Shown: positions 33,727 to 44,721 of the stretch, piece after piece
Position numbering within the stretch: the first letter of the stretch is position 1
How the letters are laid out: the number at the start of each line of letters is the position of its first letter
Source of the DNA: Puccinia triticina
Lineage: Eukaryota > Basidiomycota > Pucciniomycetes > Pucciniales > Pucciniaceae
Reading direction: 5' to 3'
Assembly (NCBI RefSeq): GCF_026914185.1
Contig: NC_070572.1
Span: 3,596,001-3,660,000 of the forward strand
Length of the DNA stretch: 64,000 nucleotides
Notes under the pieces: model-generated
The model's database searches: none
Told to the model about the DNA's origin: nothing
Seen by the model: the letters and a program-made list of their open reading frames with translations, nothing else
Program-made: the position numbers and the translations under genes

Positions 33727-36700
33727 TTGACAAGTCCTTCAAGTCCGACCGCTGAATACCAGACAGATTTCGACGACATCCTTGTGCAGAGGCTCACTCA
33801 GTTTTCGATGTCCCAGATGACCTCAGATGTATCGCCCAGGAACAAATTCCTGCAACAGCCGAGTATCTACAAATCAGAAGTCGACCAGTTGTTGCCGGAT
33901 GGATCGAACTTCAACAGATGGAAGCAAGGGCTTACGCGAGTTGTCTTACTCACGCTTGGCCACGCAAATTTCTTCGATAAGGCCAAGAATTACATCAAAT
34001 TGTCAACACAGGAGAACACCTGTATTTTGTTTCTCATCCAAATTACGGTACACGACGAGCTGTCTTCCCTTGTTGATTGATTCACGACTGGAACCGAGGC
34101 GTATGAAGCAGTTCAAACTAACTTTCAGGGGACAATTCGCTTTCGTCAAATGGAGCTCATGGACAAGTTGTTGGAATTACGGGTTTTGGGGCCATCCACT
34201 GATCCGTTGCAGATTCCCGGGCTGTTCAACAAATTATTCAACATCTTCTCCGACCTCCAGAAAGTTGGAGCGACTCTATCTCCACTCGTCAAAAGTCTCA
34301 TTTTGCAATTGATTGTTCCCCCTCCGGCTTCTATGTCTCGTTCACAGTTATTTCAAAACATCTCTCTCCAACTTGGCACAAAGGCCGATGTTACGGCAAG
34401 AGACATACAAACCATCATCACCTCCGCGTATGGTGAAACGGTACGCTTTGATTCATCAGCGGTATCAGTTCCTTTGGTTTACCGGAATTGGCCATATCAG
34501 CCGGTTGGAAGTAACCCAACCTGGAATGCTCCAACACAACCCAACGTTTGACCTCAACAACCACCGAGGCCTCAACATCCGCCAACTCAACAACAACCGC
34601 CTGGACCGCAATTCACTCAACAACGGAATCAAAATGTTGGTACTCCGGGAAATACCATTGTCGACGACATCGCTTTGGCCATCAATAACATTCGACGGGG
34701 CAACACTGGCCCCAATGATCCCAATCTTCTCGCAGGCAGGCCATGCCTCTACTGTGGGGTATCAGGCCATTGGAGATCAACTTGTCCGACTCTCCGCAGG
34801 GACGCCGGCCTGCAGTTGCCCAATACCCCCGTACTTGGTCGCCCCGCTTCCGGTTTCGCCCGTCAAGCTGCGCCTCCGAATGACCCACCCACCCATCCCA
34901 AAGAGAATGTGGCGGTTTGATTGGCGGTGGGTGCGGATGCGACAGGCACAGCTGGCGTTGGCACGGTTTTGGATTCTGGGGCGACCCACCACGTGAGCGG
35001 ATCTCTCCATGATTTTTCTTTTTTAACAGCACTTCAACCGTCCATGAGACTGAATCTTGCGTCTTCGACGGGATATATGACGGCAACACATAGTGGACAC
35101 CTCAGGATAACCAGTGGGGCTGGTACACTAGCGATCCCCAAGGTTTTGTACAGCCCAGAAATGACCGGCACTCTTCTTAGCCTCGGTCAACTCATTGAAT
35201 CAGGTTTCAAGCCGACTTTCCTCCCAAATAACAACATACAATTGACATCATTGTTCTTAACCTTCACGGCTTTTTACCAAAACCAATCTTGGCTGGTTTT
35301 TCCCGAATCTTTTTGTCCTAGTTCCGTTCTAGTTAGGAGTGTTTCATCTTCTCTTTCTTCATCTCCATCTTTTGACTGGCACTGTCGCCTTGGGCATGTT
35401 TTGGATTCAATCGTCAAGGATTTCCTCAAGCGGTTCGTACCCGCTTTCAATCTCAAAGCCTGGACGCCTTTTATATGTGAATCGTGCAAACAATGCAAAA
35501 GCGAAAGATGACACCATCATTTAACGGAAGTCATTCCCATGGATTCCAGGCTGGATCTTATGGTCACGGATGTCCTGGGCCCACTTGATGCGGATATACA
35601 CGGCAATCAATTCCTGTTGACGGTCAGGGATCACGCGACCACTTTCTCTTTTGTATTTACCATGAAATCCCAATCTGAAGTCCCGACTATCATCATCTCT
35701 CTTGTAAAAAAGATCATCTCTCATTTTAATTCAGCCCCGAAATTCATCCGATGCGATAATGCAAAGGAATACACGACACAATCCTTCCACAATTATCTAT
35801 TGTCAGTCGGCACATCGGTCATATTCACTTCACCCTACACACCCGAGCAGAATGGCGAAGCGGAGCGCCTAAATCGTACACTAGGTGACATTGCTTGGAC
35901 GACTCTGAGGCATTCGCAAATGCCTGAAACGCTGTGGTCTTACGCATGCAGATGTGCTTGTTTCCTGATCAACTGGTTACCCAACACACGGTGCAGGACA
36001 AGCCCTCTCGAGCTCTGGTCAAACAGAAAACCTTCGGCAAACTGTTTTTATCCCTTTGGTACAAAGGCATGTGTGCACATTCCCAAAGAACGTCGCCAGA
36101 AGATGGACATCTGGGGTTGGACGGGGTACTTGGTGGGATACCAGGATGATGAGAGGGGCTGGTTTTTTTGGAACCCAACGACAAAGAAGTTTATTAACTC
36201 AGAGTGTGCTGAGTTGCTTGACTATCAGGGAAAAACACTGATCAATGGGCCCAATCAGCCTGCTGACATTTATTCCGTTCGTAGGACTCTTGTCCTGGGC
36301 CAAGAAAAAACAAAGGAAATATGTGATGCTCAAGACGACAAAATCGACAACATCCAGGTGATTTCCGATGCAGAAATCCCATTCAACTTGCGCCAAGCCC
36401 TGCGTGGTTCTGCAAGCGACCGCTGGCGATCTGCATGCATATCTGAATGGGACCAGCTGGTTGAAATCGACACCTTTGAAATTGAAGACAAGGCGCGGAA
36501 ACACTCCATCGGCACACGTTTTGTTTTCGACATTAAGCGCCAATTGGACAGTACAATTGAGAAACTGAAAGCACGGTTTGTGGTCAGGGGTTTCAAGCAA
36601 AGACTTGGCCAAGATGTAAAATCAACCTTTGCACCTACAGCTTTGCTTACGACACTCAGGATGCTTATCACTCTAGCCATCAAGAACAAATGGCACATCA

Positions 36701-37644
36701 ATTCATTTGAAATCACAGGAGCTTTTGTCCATAGCCCTATTGATGAGACGATATATGTTGATCCACCGATTGAACTTTTCCCTCACCTTGCCGGAAAGGT
36801 TTTGAAAATCAAGAAGGCGCTCTATGGAACACAGCAGGCCAGCAGGTGCTGGTGGAAACATTTCAAGGGCTTATTGCAGGGATGGGGGTTTGACTGTGAT
36901 GAAGTGGAGGAGTGTCTTTACAGATACCGAAAAGGCGACTCGATCATCATCATCTGGATTCACATTGATGACGGGATCGTATTCAGCAATGACTCATCAG
37001 CTCTTGGAATGTTACAAAGCAACATGGAGAATAGCTTGCGGGTGAAGTGGGACAACAAGCCAGATAAGCTGGTTGGGATCAAGTTGGATTACGAAGATGA
37101 AGCCATTTTTCTGAGTCAACCATTTTTGACGGGTCAAACGGTTGCGAAGTTTCAAGAACTAGTACAGCCTAATATCGTTCCGAATTACACACCTCTCGTG
37201 GACAACAATCTGACGACGTCAACCAAGGAGCCGGTAAATGCGACATTATATCAATTGTTAATTGGTTCTCTAAATTACATTGCTCTCGGATCACGACCAG
37301 ACTTAAGTTATGCTGTGAACTACCTCGCGCGCTTCAGCTCAAATCCGGACAAGACTCATTGGAACGGTCTCAAGCACTTGGTCCAATATTTGGCAACCAC
37401 AAAGGACAAAAGACTGAAATTGGAATGTACGGATGATAGCTTGATTACATGGTCAGATGCAAGCTGGGGAGGCGAGTATCAGCGTTCGACATTGGGTTTC
37501 ATAATCACATTTCTTGGCAGTCCCATTGCATGGGGTTCTCAACGACAGAAGGTCGTGGCGACTTCCACATGCGCCGCGGAATTTATTTCAATTGGATCTG
37601 TTGAAATTACTCAGGTGAAAAGAATTGTGTGTTGTGGGATTTGA
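33727..37644 (+). pseudogene. Ty1/copia gag-pol polyprotein, decayed
   Basis: One reading frame runs the whole length, broken only by four TGA codons (34078-34080, 34549-34551, 34918-34920, 35509-35511). Order: gag-like region; zinc knuckle CLYCGVSGHWRSTC (about 34740); aspartic protease core VLDSGATHHVSG (about 34970); GAG-pre-integrase HCRLGH with CESCKQC (about 35380-35500); integrase with D, D and E in TDVLGPL, RCDNAKEY and EQNGEAERLNRT; reverse transcriptase with FEITGAFVHSPIDE and the active-site variant WIHIDDGIVF (about 36960); RNase H with WSDASWGG and STCAAEF. The usual C-terminal residues after VEITQ are replaced by unrelated sequence from about 37613, where a tRNA-like stretch begins. 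The element is copia by domain order (integrase before RT) and cannot be autonomous as it stands. Confidence 0.88.
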
Positions 37645-37700
37645 ACCCACGATCTTCTACATTCATGAGAGCTGCTCTTATACCACTGAGCTAAACACAC
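37626..37700 (-). tRNA. tRNA-like sequence, anticodon uncertain
   Basis: On the minus strand 75 nt fold as a cloverleaf. The acceptor GTGTGTT pairs with AACACAC, the D-stem is GCTC/GAGC with the loop AGTGGTATAA, and the T-arm is GTGGG-TTCAAAT-CCCAC. The A-box (TAGCTCAGTGGTA) and B-box (GGGTTCAAATCCC) promoters are good. The anticodon arm is poor: the 17 nt between positions 27 and 43 (GCTCTCATGAATGTAGA) pair weakly and U33 is missing, so UGA (Ser) or CAU (Met) cannot be decided. It sits exactly where the copia element loses its 3' end. A tRNA-derived SINE head, a tRNA pseudogene, or a gene captured during reverse transcription are the alternatives. Confidence 0.6.
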
Positions 37701-37703
37701 AGT

Positions 37704-37969
37704 TGGTCTTACTGGTGATATTTGGATATTAGATCATATAGCTTGGCCCCTCAAATGGAGCTTGAAGCATATATTCCAACACACCCCCTTGCTTCATGCA
37801 CCATGAACAAACTATGAATATTGCATATGCAAATCATGTATGTTTGTCATGCATCATAGATAATGATTAATGCATAACAATTATGAAATTGAATATTGCA
37901 TATGCATATGGAAGCATGAATATCAAGTATTCACAGGGTTTAGCCAACTTTAATTCAATTCACTGAGAG
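37704..37969. other. AT-rich spacer between tRNA-like sequence and duplicated block
   Basis: About 270 bases with repeated GCATATGCA-type words (for example TGAATATTGCATATGCA twice). It may be a remnant of the copia 3' region; not resolved. Confidence 0.4.
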
Positions 37970-37971
37970 CA

Positions 37972-38349
37972 TTGAGCCCTAACACAAAATCTTTATTCAA
38001 TAACATCAAGGCTACCTCTGAAACTGAGATAAATCCCCCTCGCTCTCTGTTCAAAATTCCTTTGCTCTGGAGGTCAGAAGAGTTTTTGAAATTTGCGCAA
38101 GAATTGGATCAGATTTTTATTCAGAAGAAGACCAGCACAAAAGGACGCCAATTTGTACACGATTTTGTCTTGGAGGCTCGCAGGCAGACTTCAATCACAT
38201 CTCCTCCAGCTGGCTTCAAGGACGTTCCTCGTAATCTTCCGTTGAACTGCTACTCGTCGGAATACTTGTTGACGCTTTCGGAGTCCCAGAGAAATCTTCT
38301 AAATCCACAAGCGCCCATCAACATATCAGAATTGCTAACAGTCGGATAA
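37972..38349 (+). pseudogene. 3' exon fragment of the repeated rust-family gene
   Basis: Open frame of 125 codons matching exon 2 of the gene at 16912-18017, including VPRNLPLNCYSSEYLLTLS. It has Lys (AAA, 37987) where copy 1 has a stop. There is no upstream exon and no ATG at its start, so it cannot be expressed as the full protein. Confidence 0.75.
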
Positions 38350-38506
38350 GGCTCTCCTTCCAGAGTAAGTATTTTCACGAACCTCTTAACCTATCATATT
38401 GTTCATGAGTAGCTATGCACATTCATATTGCTCATTTCCCCCCAATGGTACACTAAGCCTATTATAATTACAACCCATTCTTGATTCAGTAAGTGCAAAC
38501 ATGAAA

Positions 38507-40742
38507 TTATAGAGAAATCACGCACACTGCAAGCTCTCCCTCCCTTTTCTGTACCTGATATATGTTCATTTCCAGACTTCCTTTTAGATAGTATCGATTA
38601 CATGAACTGGATGAACCTGTCCCAGACGGTAAAGTCAATCAACAGCTTGGACTTCTGCTGCAGGGTTCCAACCCAGTTCCTGAATCATGTATCATTATTA
38701 GGTTTCTCCTCTCCCCCTGTAACAAAATATATGATGGCTTACCATCATATATACATTCTGAGCGCAACACAAATCAATGCCCACCCCAGCAGCTTGGATT
38801 GAGGCCAAGAGAACATTGCACTGTTTGTCGGTTCGAAATTGTTTGAGGTTTTCATCACGCTTTCTGATGGTCTGGTCCCCAGTGAGCCATGTCAATCTGA
38901 TACCATTCTCCTGTAGTGCTCGCTCAATACTATCAGGTTGAATCAGAATCAACACATATATCATTTCCATGATCAAAATGACAAATAACTTACATCCCCA
39001 GAAAGCCAGTGAAACTGGAAAATACCACTGCCTTTGTCCTCTCAATCCCTTGAACCCCACTCAAGAAGATCTTCAGGTTCTCGACTAGGTGGACAATCTT
39101 TCCTGAATCCTGCCATCGCCATTTTGGTTGATGCTGTATCTCTGACCGTGCAAATAATGGATGGTTGCAAAATTGACGAAGCATTGTCAACTGTCTGAAA
39201 AACTCCAAAGAATCCCATCGCTCCCCCGCAGTTCGTAGCCTTCCAAAAAGCTCAATAAATGTCTGGTGCAGATCTTTTGAAATCTCCTCCCACTCTGAGC
39301 TGATTTTGACAAGTATAAATTTATCCACTTTCTCGGGAAGATTCAACAAGACGTCCTTTGTTCTTCTCAAGCAAACAGCATCCATGAGTTGATTTAAGGT
39401 CTTGATTGCCTCTCGTGCACCCATGTTCATTCGAGGGACCAGACAGCTCCTCCAGATCCACTCTTGGTCCCATGGATGTATTTTCAACAGGGTAATCAAG
39501 CTTTGCAAGTCGGTCAATCGGTTTTGGACAGGTGTTCCTGTCAAGCAAAGAACAAACTGGCACTGAAGATTTTGAATGCTCTGGGTTCGGTTTGTTGCTG
39601 CATTCCTTATCAAGCTATCATCATAAAAATAAATCAGCACCATGTATGCCAATTTTCCACATCATTCAATTCACTTACTGGGCTTCGTCCAATACTATCC
39701 TGAACCAGAACAGATCTAGAGATCCAATTTTGTGCTGGTTGGGGTGTTTCTTGTTACCACTCGTTCCAATCATTTCGTAAGTTGTCAAAATCAGCATTGT
39801 CGACTGCAGGTCTTCTCTAGAAAGGCTCTTCCGATCGTCTCCATGGAAAACCTCGTAAGGGATTGCGTGATCTCTGAAATGGAGATCAATTTCGTTTTTC
39901 CAATTTGAAAGGGTTGCAAGAGGGCAGATGACTAGTGTAGCTGCAGATTGTTTGTTGGGATCAGCTTGTCAGAAACTTCTTCCGTTGTTACTTGTTGCCA
40001 GAATAAACGCAAGGGTTGTCAACGTCTTTCCTAATCCCATATCGTCAGCTAGTATTGATCCCTGAGACCTGTTGTCATTCCGTTCCTCCGCGCTAGAATT
40101 CGAATCTTCTTCAAAGTAACTGTGAAGCCAGGCATTGTCATGGTGGTACCACAAGGATTCTGGCTTGTTCTTCTGAGCATCTTCATTCTCAAGGAGGAAT
40201 TTTAGGGCAGATATCTGATGGGGTTTCATGTTTGTCTTGCACTTTTGAAGCGATGTTGAAATCCAAGCAGGTAGTCTGTAGTTGTAGTCTCTAGTGGTTT
40301 CAGACATGAAGTGCGGAACTGAAAAGAAAACATCTGGGCTATAGTTCCAGATTGGGCTGAGTTCCACTTCGGCAGCTTCAAAGGCTAGTTGAATTTGAGA
40401 TATGTTTTCAGAGCGACCGAAAACACAGCCCCTCAGCTGAGGCTGTATACAATTCTTTGTCACAAGAAAGGCACGCAACTTGACAAGGGCTACATCATTA
40501 GGAGAGATGTCTCGTTTGTTGGGTGGAGTTGAACAGCTAGAAACTGGCCCTTATAATGGACCGAGATATTCACTCTGCTTTTGACTGAGATCTCCAAAAC
40601 AATTATGTGGTGCACAGTATATGTGAACTAGGTGTCGGCCTTGTTGAAGAAAAGCTACCTGAGGGACATCACAAGGCAGGGTTACAGTTCTAGTGGAAGT
40701 TAAGGAGATGATAAACTGGCCAACACAGAAGGTTGAAGACAT
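38507..40742 (-). pseudogene. SNF2-family helicase, decayed, copy 2
   Basis: Collinear with the pseudogene at 18175-20410. It shares the TGA codons at 39969-39971 and 38635-38637 and the lost motif VI. It has one private stop, TAA at 40551-40553, where copy 1 has TTA (Leu). Motif I reads ADDMGLGKT against ADEMGLGKT in copy 1. The introns match. Confidence 0.85.
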
Positions 40743-42259
40743 TTTGGCAAAAGGGATGGGTAATTTGTTTTTTTTTGTGTTGTGAAAATGGGAACTGAGA
40801 AAGATAGGGGTGACAGTGTGTTCCTTTTGAAACGTTCTAGCAATGATCCACTGGGGTTATTACTGGCCATGATGATATCCAAAAATCTAGCCTGAGTTTG
40901 TTTGGCACTAACATTTGGGCTCCTCAGCTCTGAGATTTGGGTTAGGGTGTTGCAAATGGCTACTTGATGACAAGAGCATGCAGGTTGACCTCAACATATC
41001 ATCAACATGAGATCATATCCCCTGTCCCCTTCTTGAATATTCAATGTTTATGTAATCTTACAGGCAAGGATATCGGTAATCATTGTTTGTGCCTGTTAAA
41101 TTCTACAGTGTAACATCCAATATGTGTGATATAGTTGTTTTGGATTCATGTCACATTTGCAACTGCAAAATATAACATTTCCCCAAAAGCATACGTACCT
41201 CACATGAATGAAACATGCAGTGAAGTTCATCTTGCATACCCATCTAGTTAGTCTTATGGCTCTTTTCATTTTTCAAGTAGCATGATTTTCCAATATAACA
41301 CAGCCTTGGAAGAAGTCACATTCATCGTGCCTGTCTGTCACAGTGGAATGGGTTTTGAAGTGGATCACAGCAATCTTTTTCACCAGGGCAGGTCACAATG
41401 AAAATCGTTTCTGGAGTTATGATTGAGTTGATCTGGTGTTCCACACAAATTCAACTGGATTTACCGGTCAAATGTAGTTGATTAATGTCTCAATGTATAA
41501 TCAGTTGACCAAAATTTACCCACAGGAAATCAAAGAGTTCTACATAGAATTGTATTAAATCCCAATAGTTTTATGGCTGTCTTGAGACCCAAAACAATCT
41601 CATTTTTTAACCTTACTGATGCATCAATTGTGAATCACTTCTGAATGAGGTTCAAATCATATCTGACTCACTTATGACCAAGTTTGTGATCATGTAGGGA
41701 TAAGTTACTATTCCCATCCGGCTGACATCCAACCAAAACTCACATAAAATTCAGCAGTGGCACTCCCTGGGGAGTGGGAACATATCTCCCCTGGTGAATT
41801 GCAGGGGATCAAGGATGGAACGGACGAGTTCCCCCCTGTCCATGGAGGCGACTAAGCAGGGGGCGCCTGGGTGATCGAGACGAAGCTCTGAGTCATGCGC
41901 AGACTTCGTCAGCCTCAAGGCGGGGTTCATATATGACCCCCCATGGCAGAGGGGGAGCTGCAAGCATACCGCTGCAGACTTCTCCCCAGACAATCACCAA
42001 AGCCTCTTGCTTCAGATTTGCTTCATCATTTTCAGACAATTAGTCTACAAGGTTAAGTGCTCTTAATTAGATTGGAATCCCTTCTCAATTCTTTTATCAT
42101 TTAAACACGATTTTCGTTAGAAGACTCTTCTCGATTCCTTTATCACATTCTCCTTCTTCTCGATTCCTTATCACATTCTCCTTGGTCCACCTTTTATTTG
42201 GCCCATCTCCCGTTAATTATTCCACAAGCTCAGCCCATTTTTCATCAATTGATCCACAA

Positions 42260-42379
42260 GGTTGCAACAGACACGCATCCCGCTATAGTTTTTCACGGCA
42301 TATAACTCTTCCTTCCGAAGGTTGCGACAGACACGCAGCCCGCTATAGTTTTTCACGGCATATAACTCTTCCTTCCGAC
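42260..42379. repeat. 60-bp tandem duplication in the leader
   Basis: Two adjacent 60-base units starting GGTTGCAACAGACACGCA and GGTTGCGACAGACACGCA differ at very few positions. They precede the gag-like region. Confidence 0.9.
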
Positions 42380-43002
42380 TTGTGAGACATCAAGGCTAGT
42401 AGATCTCATAAACGTGTCATCAGACTTATTGGTCAATAGACAGTTTACAATTTAGTCACAAGGGTTTGGCCCCGAGACAGTTCAAACCAATAGAGGCGAT
42501 TTTCAATTAGTCAGAAGGCGTTCTGCCCCAAGGCGTTCAGAAATTAAAGGTCAGATCAGTTTTGTGATCCAGTATTTGACTTGCAAATTCATCAGGTCTT
42601 GAGCCATTTTAGTCAAGAAAAAAAAAAACTGATATTGAATATATTAAAATGATTGTCTTTTAGTCTTTCATCAGATTACAACAAGTCGCGAAGACAACAG
42701 GCGTTCAGTCAATAGTCACTAGAAAGGATCGCGTTTTTAGTCCTACTTTGGTTTAGGATTATCATTTCTGTGAGCATTATTGACCATGAGACGTCTAGTC
42801 CAAAGGCATACTCAGAACCTGACTAAGATTCATTGTGAAATATAGGTTCCATAACCAAAAGAATCAAAGACAAGTCGCTTTGTTTTTTGATCATACCGTA
42901 ACTGGCAGCTAGATAATTCAAACATAATTGTGAGCATCAATTGGCCGCATTGCTTGATGCACCAAATAAATAATTGATCTCTCGTTTATAAAACAGGATA
43001 TA

Positions 43003-44655
43003 ATGGTTGAGAAAAATGTGACTAGAGCGGTTGCTGCCAAGCAGAACAACACAGTAGCAAGACGAGATGAAGCTGTTGTGGCGGATTTGTTGACCTCAAA
43101 CATCCCAAAACCAAATGATGCTCCACAACGCGCAGTAGATCCTAATTTAGAGGACAATTTTATGACTCCGGAAGGTAGCAATGAACTTGCCAAGAGTGAG
43201 AATATTTTCATGTTTTGAGAGCCGGAGGATTTCCTTTCCCATGGTTTACGATTCTGACTGGCTATCAATTTATGACAGCAGGGCCGACAGAGGTGTTAGA
43301 TTTGGATGTGATTACCTCGGTCCCAAAGTTACCCAAGGCTACTATTGAGGCTATATTAAATACAACCAACGTGCCCCCTCCAACAATTGAATTATCAGAC
43401 GAGGTAGAAAAAGAACGAGCCCATATCTGGGGGAAAATTAAGGAAGCGCAACAGGCCGGCAATGATATTCTGGTCAAGTACTTGATGAACGCGTCCGGTT
43501 TAATTGATCCTGTTAAAACTAAACCAGCAATAGCAAGGGCCGTGTCAGCTACTCCAGTGCTTTTGACGGTCAAACTGAGAATGTTCACGCAATCAGTTAA
43601 AGCAGAGAAGGAGTTGGGTTTGGTCCATGCGATAGGTGCGGTATCAAGCCACCATGACGTAGGATTCACTCCGTTCTTTGACAAGAACATGAAAGCGTTG
43701 AGGGCACCCTTGCCCCTAACTATATTCAACAATGGTAAATTTTGATTTGATTTTTGGATAGTAACATTTCGGTATCTGACGACATGTCGTTCATTTAGAA
43801 TGGAAGAAGAGGGCTATCCACGCCCACATAAATATGAAGTCCTCTAGATTGGTTGAATCGGACAAAGCTTATAAGGGCTTGGCGTATCCATCAGAATGGA
43901 CTCAGACTCATTCAGATTGAACCAATAACCATCGAAATTTTTATTTAACGCTCAGAGATGTGTATGGTATGGAATTCTTCGCCGCTAGATTGTTGGTGCA
44001 CAAAGAGCACTGCAATGCAATAGCGGCAGGCGGCTACAGTTTTATGACAGCTCTTGGTTACGACATGGCCATTAGAATGACCGCATTCACTCACCGTATC
44101 GCGTCAGAGGAAGGGTCTGCAATCCAAGATATATCGATTCGTCAACAAACTCTCATAGAAGAACTTTATGTCACCGTACGAACCTTTGGGGAAGCAGGCT
44201 GGAAAGAAAATTGATACGCTCCAGGTCAAGAATACGCTCACGCTGATCCAGAGATAGGTGTTTTCGCAAGTTTAGCTAGAAATCAAGGGTGACCAGTTGT
44301 TTTTGAAGGTTTCGAGAATCACCATACTCCGTTTTACGGGGCAAACCAACATTACCAACACAATTCTGGTTACCCTTCCAACGCGTCTCAATTTCAAGGC
44401 TTCAAGAGACCAGGTCCTCAAGGGAGGCAAAGGGGTTTCATGTTGGTTTATGTGAGGTTTGGGCCAAACTACTCACCAATCGCCCTGACTATGCCCTACA
44501 ATGGAGATCAAAAGAAAAGAATAAGGGGCTATCAAGGTTCGAATTTCATAGACGGATACGTCGACAAGCGCCATACTAAAGCCGCAAGTTACAATAATCA
44601 AGGAGCTCAGACGCCCAACTACCCACAAGGTGCTGCCTCCGTCTCGAAGAAGTAG
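43003..44655 (+). pseudogene. Gag-like protein of the DIRS-like element
   Basis: Starts MVEKNVTRAVAAKQNN. Two introns with canonical ends keep the frame: 43196-43278 and 43735-43798. The frame then runs to 44655, broken by TGA at 43918-43920, 44212-44214 and 44290-44292, all in register with the flanking coding sequence. The later part is rich in Asn, Gln, Tyr and Gly (HYQHNSGYPSNASQFQGFKR), typical of nucleic-acid-binding gag tails. It would package element RNA. No zinc knuckle is seen. Confidence 0.55.
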
Positions 44656-44721
44656 GTTGCGTTTTTCAAGGCCTTTTTTCTTTAAATCCATTTTGTTCCG
44701 AGATAGTCTAGGTACCCTCCT

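Larger units (their letters stand above)
37970..41797. repeat. 3.83-kb duplicated block, copy 2
   Basis: Same length and order as copy 1 (17638-21465). It lacks the upstream exon found beside copy 1, so it is the truncated derivative or both stem from a third copy. It lies between the copia remnant and the DIRS-like element. Confidence 0.9.
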
